A DNA stretch of 18,925 nt from DASQDN01 sp035630195. Lineage in GTDB: Bacteria > Acidobacteriota > Terriglobia > Bryobacterales > Bryobacteraceae. Location: NCBI GenBank assembly GCA_035630195.1, contig DASQLD010000332.1, forward strand, positions 1-18,925, given 5' to 3'. The translations under genes and the position numbers were made by a program. The notes under the pieces are model-generated. The model did no database searches, was not told the origin of the DNA, and worked only from the letters and a program-made list of their open reading frames with translations. Of the stretch, positions 6,957 through 14,975 are shown one piece after another; position 1 is the stretch's first letter; each line of letters starts with the position of its first letter.

Positions 6957-8141
6957 ATGGTTCAGCTAAATGTTGCATTGGATCCTACACGAACCGGGCG
7001 CGACGCAGAATCGCTGGAACAAGCGCTTCGACGTAATATTGTCGGTCAGGACGAAGCGATTCAGCAGATCGTGAATATCTACCAGATGAACCTGACAGGG
7101 ATGAGTGCGCCTGGGCGTCCGATCGGCAACTTCCTTTTTTTGGGGCCTACCGGAAGCGGCAAGACACGCATTGTCGAAGCGACTGCTGAGGCGCTTGTAA
7201 AGAACCCGCGTTCTGTTATCAAGATCGATTGCGCTGAATTCCAACATAGCCATGAGATTGCAAAGCTCATTGGATCGCCTCCCGGCTATTTAGGTCATCG
7301 TGAAACCCATCCCCTGCTTAGCCAGGAAGTGCTGAATCAGTATCATACGGACACTGTGAAGATCAGCTTCGTGCTGTTCGACGAAATTGAGAAGGCCAGC
7401 GATGCTCTATGGAACCTGCTCTTGGGGATTCTGGATAAAGCTACTCTGACTCTCGGTGATAACCGAAAAGTGGATTTCTCCCGGGCTATGATTTTCATGA
7501 CAAGCAACTTGGGAGCGACTGAGATGAACTCCTTGATGGCGCCCAAGCTCGGCTTTGGTGTCACGAAGGACGCGGCTAAAGACGCCGCGTGCCGTTCCGA
7601 CGAAAAAATGAACGAAAAGGTGGCGCGAACCGGTGTCGAGGCCGCGCGGCGGAAGTTTACGCCTGAATTCATCAATCGGTTGGACAAGATCGTGGTCTTC
7701 CGGCCACTCGGGGAATCCGAACTGCGAAAGATTCTGGACATCGAGTTGAACATGGTTCAGCAGCGGATTTTCAACGCTTCGCCGGACCGGGCATTCATTT
7801 TCCATGTTACGGAATCTGGAAAAGCACACCTTCTACGGGAAGGCATCGATGCTAAGTACGGCGCGCGACACTTGAAACGCGCGATCGAGAAGCTCCTCGT
7901 GCAGCCGTTATCGAATCTAATTGCGACTGATCAGATTAAGAGTGGCGACTGGATTCGCGTCGATTTTGACGCCGAATGCGGCAGTCTGGTGTTCTTGAAG
8001 GAAGCTGAGGGGCTCCCGATCCACACGATGGCAGAATTAGTAGACAACTCTGTTACTCTGCCGGTGCATACCCTGAGCAACGGCGCCATATTCGAAGCAG
8101 GCCGTACTCAATCAACGGCGCGCGGATCAAAGCGCGGATAG
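6957..8141 (+). CDS. Orphan ClpB/ClpA D2-like AAA+ ATPase
   Basis: A 394-residue single-ring AAA+ protein resembling the second ATPase module (AAA_2 plus the small C-terminal domain) of Hsp100/ClpB. Visible parts are the NIVGQDEAI lead-in (27-35), Walker A GPTGSGKT (63-70), a pore-loop-like SPPGYLGH (107-114), Walker B VLFDEIEK (138-145), sensor 1 TSN (182-184), arginine finger R241 (FINRLD) and sensor 2 GARHLKR (302-308). All catalytic residues are present, so ATPase activity is likely. It lacks the N-domain, the first ring and the coiled-coil M-domain of ClpB, and no ClpP-docking loop is recognised. The C-terminal 45 residues are not conserved-looking. A likely role is ATP-driven remodelling of a specific protein target; the target is unknown. 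Start chosen by GAGGGAG seven bases before. Sigma-54 promoter upstream; terminator downstream, so it is a single-gene unit. Confidence 0.9.
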   Translation: MVQLNVALDPTRTGRDAESLEQALRRNIVGQDEAIQQIVNIYQMNLTGMSAPGRPIGNFLFLGPTGSGKTRIVEATAEALVKNPRSVIKIDCAEFQHSHEIAKLIGSPPGYLGHRETHPLLSQEVLNQYHTDTVKISFVLFDEIEKASDALWNLLLGILDKATLTLGDNRKVDFSRAMIFMTSNLGATEMNSLMAPKLGFGVTKDAAKDAACRSDEKMNEKVARTGVEAARRKFTPEFINRLDKIVVFRPLGESELRKILDIELNMVQQRIFNASPDRAFIFHVTESGKAHLLREGIDAKYGARHLKRAIEKLLVQPLSNLIATDQIKSGDWIRVDFDAECGSLVFLKEAEGLPIHTMAELVDNSVTLPVHTLSNGAIFEAGRTQSTARGSKRG

Positions 8142-8185
8142 ACGTAAGCGCGTCACGACACGCGAGCCTTTTCATAAACTAGATC

Positions 8186-8220
8186 AGCCCGGAGAGGGTC
8201 ATCTTCTCCGGGCTTTCTTC
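8186..8220 (+). terminator. Rho-independent terminator after the AAA+ ATPase
   Basis: A perfect 10-bp stem, AGCCCGGAGA (8186-8195) with TCTCCGGGCT (8205-8214), encloses a 9-base loop and is followed by a T-rich TTTCTTC. It ends the AAA+ transcript 45 bp past its stop and separates it from the kinase gene. The remaining leader up to 8428 shows no confident promoter. Confidence 0.85.
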
Positions 8221-8428
8221 GTTGAGTCACCTGCGGCTCCAAGGTAAGTGTATTCCCCATGATGCCCGAATTGGGCCAGGGTGTCTCTTCCTGGTAGACA
8301 GGCCGCGAAAGGAGCTTTAGGATTTTCCCTTGCTCGAGCTCCGATGTCTTTCAAAAGAGTATTCTATATGTAAGCGGCAATATGGGGCGCAGTGGCTGTC
8401 TCCAGAACAGCCACGACTAGTTGTGTCC

Positions 8429-11248
8429 ATGACAAGGGAGCGATGGCAACAGATTGAGGCCGTCTTCTCGGAGGCAGTAGAGCTTCCGGTGAACGAGTCA
8501 CGAGCCTATCTCGACCGCGTCTGTCGCGGCGACGACGATCTTCGTCGTGAAGTTGATCTCTTACTTGAAAGCGACCGGCGCGCACAAGGACATGTCGGCG
8601 TTGCCATTGGACAGGCGGCCGCTGCTTTCGCGGTGCAGATGCAGCGAGACTACTCGGCTTCGCAGATTGGCCGACGTATCGGACCGTACGAGATCGTCCG
8701 AGAGATCGGACGCGGGGGAATGGGGTCAGTCTACCAGGCAGTCCGCATCGATGATCAATACATCCGTTCCGTAGCGATCAAGTTAATCGCCCAGGGCATG
8801 GACTCGGAGGACGCGCTCGCCCGATTTCGGACAGAACGTCAAATTTTAGCCACCCTCCAGCATCCAAATATTGCCGGTTTGCTCGATGGCGGCACGACAG
8901 CGGATGGCCGTCCGTACATTGTCATGGAGTATATCGAGGGCGAACCTATCCTCGACTATTGCCAGAGACGGAATCTTTCTGTCAATGAGCGTCTGGGTTT
9001 GTTCTGCGCCTTGTGCAGCGCGGTACATCATGCGCATCAGATGTTGGTGATCCACCGGGACATCAAACCGGCGAACGTTTTGGTGAACGAGGCGGGCATC
9101 CCGAAACTGCTCGACTTCGGCATTGCCAAACTTCTCACGCCGGAACTGGTGATCGGTGGCGCGAGCACTACCAAGACTTTAATGCGGCGAATGACGCCGC
9201 AGTACGCTAGCCCGGAACAGGTCCGCGGTGAGGGACTGACCACAGCAACGGACATCTACTCGTTGGGCGTATTGCTTTACGAAATGCTCACGCATTCCAG
9301 TCCGTATCGGATCACCGGCCAATCCTCGGTTGATGTCGAGAGGTTGGTGTGTGAAAGCGAACCAATGCGGCTAAGCTCATCAGCGTCTGGTGATGCGCGA
9401 TTAAGACGGCAGCTATCGGGCGATCTCGATAATGTCGTCGCGATGGCGCTACGAAAGGAACCACAGCGACGCTACGGCTCCGTTCAACAATTCGCCGATG
9501 ACGTTCAACGGTTCACGCATGGTATGCCTGTATCCGCCCGAGAGGATACGATCTTTTATCTCGCGGGCAAGTTGGTTCGGAGGAATCTGCTTGCGTCCGC
9601 CGCGTTTGGATTGCTTGCCTTAAGCATAGGCGCCGGGTGGTTTGCGACATACCGGGAAGCGAAGCGTACGGAAGCCCGCTTCATGGAAGTTCGTAAGCTT
9701 GCGAACTTCGTACTATCCGACTTTCAGAAGAGCATCCAGCATCTACCGGGAGCAACACCGGCGCGGGAACTGCTGGTCAGGACAGCGCTCGAGTATTTAA
9801 ACAACCTCTCAAAAGATGCGCCGTCGAATGATCCGACGTTTCAATGGGAGTTGTCGCAGGCATATGAGCAGGTCGGTGATGTTCAAGGCGATCTATCCGG
9901 GCCGAATCTAGGCCAATTTCGCGAAGCTCTGGTCAGCTATGACAAGGCGCTGGCACTTGTGGAACCTCTCGCCGAGCAGTCTCAGAGCTACGACACGCTA
10001 AGCTGCGCGACATGGCTCCATTACAAGCGAGGCGATCTTGAACTCCGCATCGTAAACGTGGCGGCAGCGATCCGAAGTTACACCGAGGGTTTGAAACTAG
10101 CGGAAAAAATCGACAACACGCTTCACGATTCGCGCACGGATGATCTATTTGTGCACGGCTATGTTCGTCTCGCGAATGCGCGGACACGTTTGTCGGCGGT
10201 CGGACCCGCGCTGCAAGATGCGAATCGAGCCGCAGCGGCAGCCGATCGAGCCGCCCTCTATCGCAAGGATGGAGGCACTGCGAATCTGGCCAACACTCGG
10301 CTGCTGGTGGGGAATCTGCTGTGGATGCGCGGAGACCTACAAGGAGCTTGGAGCCGTTATCGAGAGGCGGTGACGTGGTTGGAGAAGCTCGTCGAGACTG
10401 AGCCCGATAATCCAAGCCATCTGAAGGATCTCGAAGAAGCTTATAGGCGCTGTGGCGATCTGCAGGGAAATCCCTCTTATTTTCATTTCGGAGATCTTGA
10501 GAAGGCCCAGTTGTATCACCGTAAGGCGCTCCGTATCGCGGAGCAGCTAGCGGCACGCGATCCGAACGATGCAATGGCGCGCGCAGAACTCAGTGTCGCG
10601 CTTCGACGGATGGCGGCCGTCGTACGAGTCCCAGAGCCAGCCCAGGCGGTCGAACTCTATCGAGAGGCCCTGGTGATTCTTCAGGAACTAATCCGGAGAA
10701 GTCCTGGAGATCTTAGTTATCAGCGCGACTTGGCCAATGCGCATCTTGGTCTTGCCGCCGCGCTGCGGAATAGCGGCAAATTCAAACTTGCGCTGGCTGA
10801 TCTCGAGATTGCGCTAGAACTGCAGCGTGGAATGCTGGCAAAGAATCCAGAGCGCGCGGTGGTCAAGGAGGATATGTTCGAATCGCTGCTCACATTGGGT
10901 GAGTTGAAGCTCAAAATGCGTGAGCCTGCGTCTGCGTTTGAAGTTCTGAGAGAGGCGTTGAAGACAGCGGAAGGTCTTTCGGAAAAGGGTAAGGAGGCAT
11001 TGTATCCCGAACGGTGTTTAGCGCTGGTCTATCAGAGGTTGGGAGACTACGACGCCTATCTTGCATCAAGCATGCCAGGACCGGGACGCGCGGCCCACGC
11101 GGCATCGGCCAACGCCTGGTATGACAAAGCTCTGAGCATCTGGTCGCGATGGCGAAGCCAGAATCTGGCCGTTCCCTTCTCGACAAACCGCGAAAAGGAA
11201 ATTCTTCGGGTGAAAGCCTCCTCCGGTTCTCTCGTATCCAGGCTGTGA
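8429..11248 (+). CDS. Membrane Ser/Thr protein kinase with TPR sensor region
   Basis: The protein has 939 residues from the ATG at 8429. The frame stays open to a TTG at 8330, but MTRERWQQIEAVF is the usual start of this Acidobacteriota kinase family, with a short N-terminal domain (1-80). The Hanks-type kinase domain (about 85-365) has the glycine loop GRGGMGSV (94-101), K118 (VAIK), HRDIKPAN (209-216), DFG (229-231) and SPEQ in place of APE (261-264); all catalytic residues are intact. One transmembrane helix (about 386-407) follows, then a roughly 500-residue helical TPR-rich region that should lie outside the membrane and bind proteins or signals. It has no PASTA repeats. Targets are unknown. 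It stands alone between a terminator and a pseudogene region, so its partner cannot be guessed from context. The ribosome-binding site is weak. Confidence 0.93.
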   Translation: MTRERWQQIEAVFSEAVELPVNESRAYLDRVCRGDDDLRREVDLLLESDRRAQGHVGVAIGQAAAAFAVQMQRDYSASQIGRRIGPYEIVREIGRGGMGSVYQAVRIDDQYIRSVAIKLIAQGMDSEDALARFRTERQILATLQHPNIAGLLDGGTTADGRPYIVMEYIEGEPILDYCQRRNLSVNERLGLFCALCSAVHHAHQMLVIHRDIKPANVLVNEAGIPKLLDFGIAKLLTPELVIGGASTTKTLMRRMTPQYASPEQVRGEGLTTATDIYSLGVLLYEMLTHSSPYRITGQSSVDVERLVCESEPMRLSSSASGDARLRRQLSGDLDNVVAMALRKEPQRRYGSVQQFADDVQRFTHGMPVSAREDTIFYLAGKLVRRNLLASAAFGLLALSIGAGWFATYREAKRTEARFMEVRKLANFVLSDFQKSIQHLPGATPARELLVRTALEYLNNLSKDAPSNDPTFQWELSQAYEQVGDVQGDLSGPNLGQFREALVSYDKALALVEPLAEQSQSYDTLSCATWLHYKRGDLELRIVNVAAAIRSYTEGLKLAEKIDNTLHDSRTDDLFVHGYVRLANARTRLSAVGPALQDANRAAAAADRAALYRKDGGTANLANTRLLVGNLLWMRGDLQGAWSRYREAVTWLEKLVETEPDNPSHLKDLEEAYRRCGDLQGNPSYFHFGDLEKAQLYHRKALRIAEQLAARDPNDAMARAELSVALRRMAAVVRVPEPAQAVELYREALVILQELIRRSPGDLSYQRDLANAHLGLAAALRNSGKFKLALADLEIALELQRGMLAKNPERAVVKEDMFESLLTLGELKLKMREPASAFEVLREALKTAEGLSEKGKEALYPERCLALVYQRLGDYDAYLASSMPGPGRAAHAASANAWYDKALSIWSRWRSQNLAVPFSTNREKEILRVKASSGSLVSRL

Positions 11249-11689
11249 ACGTTGCATTGCAAGACTCGGGGCAGGATCACCTCGACCTGTTACAGCGCCA
11301 TACAAAAACATGCCTCGTGATCGTTCTCTGCTTGCCCTCATGCAGGCTCAAGCGGACTACATGAGGAGCGAGTTGTTCCCGGATAAACCAATCGCCGCTT
11401 GACTGCCAAGCGCGATACAGCAAGTGAGACACAATATCGTTACCCGGCGACCTTATTTGCGTTTGCGTTTAGGGGCTGTCTTCACGCGAGCAGTTTGCCT
11501 ATCGACTGGCAGCATTGCGAGCATACGCCGGGAAGCAAGTCATTGCGTATGCCCAGCTTGCTCAAGTTGAATCGCTTGCGTCATTATTACGGTTTCGTGT
11601 CCTATGACTACGCACAAGCTGTACGCTGACTGTCCGGGCTTCACGCCAATTCCTGGTAGTGGGCGATCGCGCTAGCATATAGGGCAACC
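11249..11689. other. Non-coding or eroded stretch after the kinase gene
   Basis: No recognisable gene. Short open stretches exist, for example a 30-codon frame from ATG 11310 (MPRDRSLLALMQAQADYMRS...) and a plus-strand frame near 11473-11610 reading like an amphipathic helix (REQFAYRLAALRAYAGKQV), but neither shows a known family. Given the pseudogenes that follow, this is probably decayed coding DNA. No hairpin terminator was seen after the kinase. Confidence 0.4.
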
Positions 11690-12540
11690 ATGTCGCACCT
11701 CAAGCGTCGCACCTTTCTAGCCGCGGAACCAGCCACAGTATCCGGTTTGGATGCGTACTTTGCTAAGGGGAACTCGGCTGCAGTAGATGAACCGTAATGA
11801 TCTGGAAGCGCCAGGGGCAAGATTCCCGTCGCCGTTGGAATGTTCGCCGACGGGACAAAGACTCTATAGTTGATGCGCTCGGTAAGCGGGAGTGCAGGAC
11901 CCTCAGTGGGGGCTGATGCTTTTATTCAACATTGCCTCCATGACTAAGGCCGTTACCACTGTGGCTGCGCTGCAATTGGTTGAGGAGGGCAAGATCGACC
12001 TATCGGAGCCCATCTCGAGGCATCTTCCGCAGCTCGGCAATGTTGATGTTCTGCAAGGCTTCCATGCCAATGGAAAGCCGTCCTTGCGGCTGGCTACGAC
12101 ACCAATTACATTGCGCCATCTACTGGCCCACACGTCCGGATTCTGTTACAGCCTCTGGGATGAGCACATGTTCCGATGTTCCTCAACCAAGCTGCGGCCG
12201 CCGGTGGCAAACCAGTCCCTCTGATGTTCGAGCCGGGAGCGCGCTGGCAATATGGGCAGGGTGTTGATTGGGCCGGTCGATTGGTGAAGCGATCAGCGGC
12301 TCCTCGCTTGAGGACTACTTTCAGGAAAACATCCTACGGCCGTTCAGGATGAACGACACCAGTTATATCCTTCCCGAGGCTAAATTCCAGCGTTTAGTCA
12401 GCAGCTACCGCCGCAGTCCTGGAGGGCGACTTCCGCGAGATCAAGAGCAAGTTGCCCTCTCGCCCCAAGACATTCAATGGAGGTGGCGGGCTGTACTCCA
12501 CCGCGGGCGATTATGTGCGATTCATCGCAAATACCGACGA
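11690..12540 (+). pseudogene. Beta-lactamase/esterase-family serine hydrolase remnant
   Basis: The N-terminus from ATG 11690 (MSHLKRRTFLAA) looks like a twin-arginine export signal, but the frame ends in TAA TGA at about 11795. Fragments in other frames then follow in the right order for a class C beta-lactamase-like hydrolase (penicillin-binding/EstB type): KIPVAVGMFADGTKTLY, ALGKRE, IASMTKA with the SxxK active-site motif (near 11935-11955), a long ITLRHLLAHTSGFCYSLWDEHMF block, FEPGARWQYGQG, AISGSSLEDYF, and GGGGLYSTAGDYVRF near the C-terminal active-site strand. At least four frame changes plus stops make it non-functional. The C-terminal end is missing: at about 12540 it runs in frame into an unrelated winged-helix fragment. 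A hydrolase of this type is common in Acidobacteriota; the substrate cannot be told. Confidence 0.85.
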
Positions 12541-12800
12541 TGACGCCCTCTTTCAAACCATTCTGCGTGCTGAGTCCAACATCAGTGGACTACAAGATAA
12601 ATTGCTACGCCGCTTTCTGCCTCACCTCAACAGCGGACAGGTTTCGCGCCTGCTCAAGCGTCTCCGGCTGAATGGCTTGATCAATAAAGTGGCGCATGGT
12701 TACAAGTACTACGTCACCACCTTCGGCAAAGACGTTCTCACGGCCGGACTCAAACTTCGCGAACTCGTGATCATCCGCACCTGGCCCACGACCGCGCTGC
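12541..12800 (+). pseudogene. C-terminal winged-helix fragment of an unrelated protein
   Basis: About 80 codons, in frame with the preceding hydrolase remnant, reading ALFQTILRAESNISG, LNSGQVSRLLKRLRLNGLI and HGYKYYVTTFGKDVLTAGLK. The pattern (helix, SGQVSRLLKRLR recognition helix, then a Y/T-rich wing) is a winged-helix fold. I believe it matches the C-terminal domain of a large multi-copy protein of unknown function common in soil bacteria and possibly linked to mobile DNA, but that is from memory and unverified. The N-terminal part is absent. It lies between the hydrolase remnant and the receptor remnant, so it probably marks a rearrangement junction. Confidence 0.5.
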
Positions 12801-12834
12801 CTAATATGCTTTTCCTGCCTGCTTCGCGCAGGAT

Positions 12835-14940
12835 CTGGATATAAAGGTACTAAACAAGATTTGGGGCAATCACCAATTCGCCTTCGGGACTCCCTCGCGG
12901 CATGAGAAGTTCGGATATCTGTCCGACCGCTCACCCGACCAGATCCAGTTCAGTAACCTCGCCACTGCAATCTATGACCCCGCCTCCGGCTCCAATTCTT
13001 TGCCGCGCTCTAATACCGGCTATTTCGATGCGGATTTCTTTCTCGGCGCCGCCAGCAACTACACGCAAAACCGCAACGCTCCCTTCAACAACGTCAGCCT
13101 GGAAGAATTCGATTTCTAATTTCAGGACAACTTCCGCGTCAGTCAAAATCTCACTTTGAACCTGGGTGTCCGCTGGGAAATGCACCCGGCTGCGCGTGCT
13201 GCCAACGACTTCATGGTCACTTCGATGTGAAGAACAATGCCATCGCCACGCCGCGTCCACTTGATTACTACCTCCAGAACGGCCTCACGACTCGGGCCAT
13301 CGTCACCAACCTGCAGAATCTGGGAGCCAAGTTCGAAACGTTCGAACAGGGAGGCTTGCCCTCCAACGGATTCTATGCGAGCAACGGCAATGTGCTTCCC
13401 CGTTTTGGCTTCGCCTATACGCCTGGTTTCGGCCGCTGCGGAACTGTCATCCGCAGTGGTTACGGCGAATACATCTACCCTGTTCCCGTTCGTAACTCCG
13501 TCCGCTATCTAACGGCCAGCTACCCCTTCACTGCCGGTTATTCGCAGAACTACACGGCTGCCAACTTCTCCCCCGATGGCCTCCCGAATTTGCTGCTACG
13601 CCAACCCATCCGCCGTCGTCGCGGGTCAGAATAGCACTGACGTCGTGAATACCAATTCGACGACGGCTCTCTTGCCCGGCATCAGCATGGGCACGACACC
13701 CAATGTCAAATATCCGCCGGCCCGCGTACGCGAAGCGAACTTCACTGTCGAACAGCGTTTTCAGGACGGCTCCGTCTTCCGTGCGAGCTACGTCCATACT
13801 CATGCGTGGAATCTCGATCAGAACTTGCAGTACAACAACGCTCTTTCCACGTACGTCTGGCAGACCACGACCGGCACCGCTCTCCCAACCGGCACGTACG
13901 CTTCAACAGCCACACGCCCCTACAAACCAGACTCTCTGGGACGGCAACGTTCTCTCCACCAAATATGGGCGGTCGAACAGCAACGCTTTGCGGTTGAACT
14001 ATCAGCGGCCTTTCCGCAACGGAGTGAGCTTCCAGCCTTCTATGTCCTCTCGCGTGTCTGGAAATACCTTCCGTGACAACCTCCTCTATCCGGCCGCGAA
14101 CTATGCCCCTGGTACTATTCCCGCTGGCATGCCGACAGGCACTCTACTGGAGCCCAGCAGGAGTTCAACAAATTTCCAGAATTACAAGGTGGACACGGCG
14201 ATTCCACACATCGCGTGACCTTTGACGGCATCATGGACATTCCGGTAGGGAAGGAAAGCGCTTCCACGGCGACAGCAATAAGTGGGTGAATGCACTTGTT
14301 GGCGGCTATCAGGTGGCCTTCGTCGGCACGATGGTTTCTCAAGCTTTCCAAGTCTCCTCCACTAATTGGGGAGCCGGCAGCCAGATTGAGCGATATAAGA
14401 TTCTATTCCGATCAGTGACTGCCGCAGTGGCGTGTGCCGTCCGGGCAATCTCTGGTTCAACGGCTATATCGCGCCCAATCGTATAAACATGCCGAATGGC
14501 GTCCAGTGCATTCCGGAGAGCTATAAGCCATATCTAACGCCGATCAATAATACTCCCGGCACAACCAACTTTGGGAACAACAACGTGACAGTGACTCTGA
14601 GAAACGGGCAGCAGGTTTTACTCCCTATTCGCCTGCTCCTGTGTACTCCACCAACTTCTCCGCGGGTGTGAACCCCTACTCCATGACAGTTCTCCAGGGT
14701 CCCAGGAATCTCCAGTCCGACATATCGCTATATAACGTCTTCGATCTTTCGGAACGCTGGAAGCTTCGCTTCAACATCGACGCGTTCAATGCGTCAATGC
14801 GTTCAATATCCAGGGCCTCACCACCGGACATCACCAGCGGCATTCAGACCCTCCAGAACTCGTACTGGACGCCCCGGAAAATCCAACTGACCTCCCGCCT
14901 CACCTTCGGATTTCAGGCGAAGCAGGACGTGAGCTCCGCA
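12835..14940 (+). pseudogene. Oar-like TonB-dependent receptor, C-terminal barrel remnant
   Basis: Fragments in all three frames, in order, give the C-terminal two-thirds of an Oar/carboxypeptidase-regulatory-like TonB-dependent outer-membrane receptor: GNHQFAFG, FQDNFRVSQNLTLNLGVRWE (the family's QDNFRxxxxLTLNLGxRWE block), VLPRFGFAYTP, GYGEYIYPV, NALRLNYQRPFRNG, DGIMDIPVGK, WVNALVGGYQV, DLSERWKLRFNIDAFNA and the typical end PRKIQLTSRLTF. The signal peptide, plug and N-terminal regulatory domain are missing. Damage: TAA at 13117-13119 where Tyr is expected, and frame changes near 13227, 13590, 13925, 14220, 14253 (one G lost from GGGAAGGGAAAG), 14403, 14617 and 14794 (8-bp duplication). Spread this evenly, these are decay and not read errors. 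Intact relatives import or bind large polymers such as glycans. Confidence 0.9.
14786..14801 (+). repeat. Perfect 8-bp tandem duplication causing a frameshift
   Basis: TCAATGCG occurs twice in direct succession (14786-14793 and 14794-14801) inside the receptor remnant. Removing one copy restores the family sequence DAFNAFNIQGL. This is a textbook replication-slippage mutation. Confidence 0.9.
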
Positions 14941-14975
14941 AACGGGGGCTCACGTTCTTCCTGTTGCAGTTGTAC

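Noticed and set aside
8299..8316. Sigma-54-like CTGGTAGACAGGCCGCG ahead of the kinase
   Set aside because: GG and GC have the right spacing but most other consensus bases are missing (no CAC, no TTGC).
8330..8428. Upstream TTG extension of the kinase
   Set aside because: The extra 33 residues do not look like the family; MTRERWQQIE at 8429 is the usual N-terminus.
9933..10574. Minus-strand open frame of 213 codons
   Set aside because: Antisense to the kinase TPR region with Arg/Ser/Pro-rich composition typical of a shadow frame.
11399..11629. Plus-strand 76-codon frame after the kinase
   Set aside because: No recognisable domain, no ribosome-binding site; kept only as part of the unexplained stretch.
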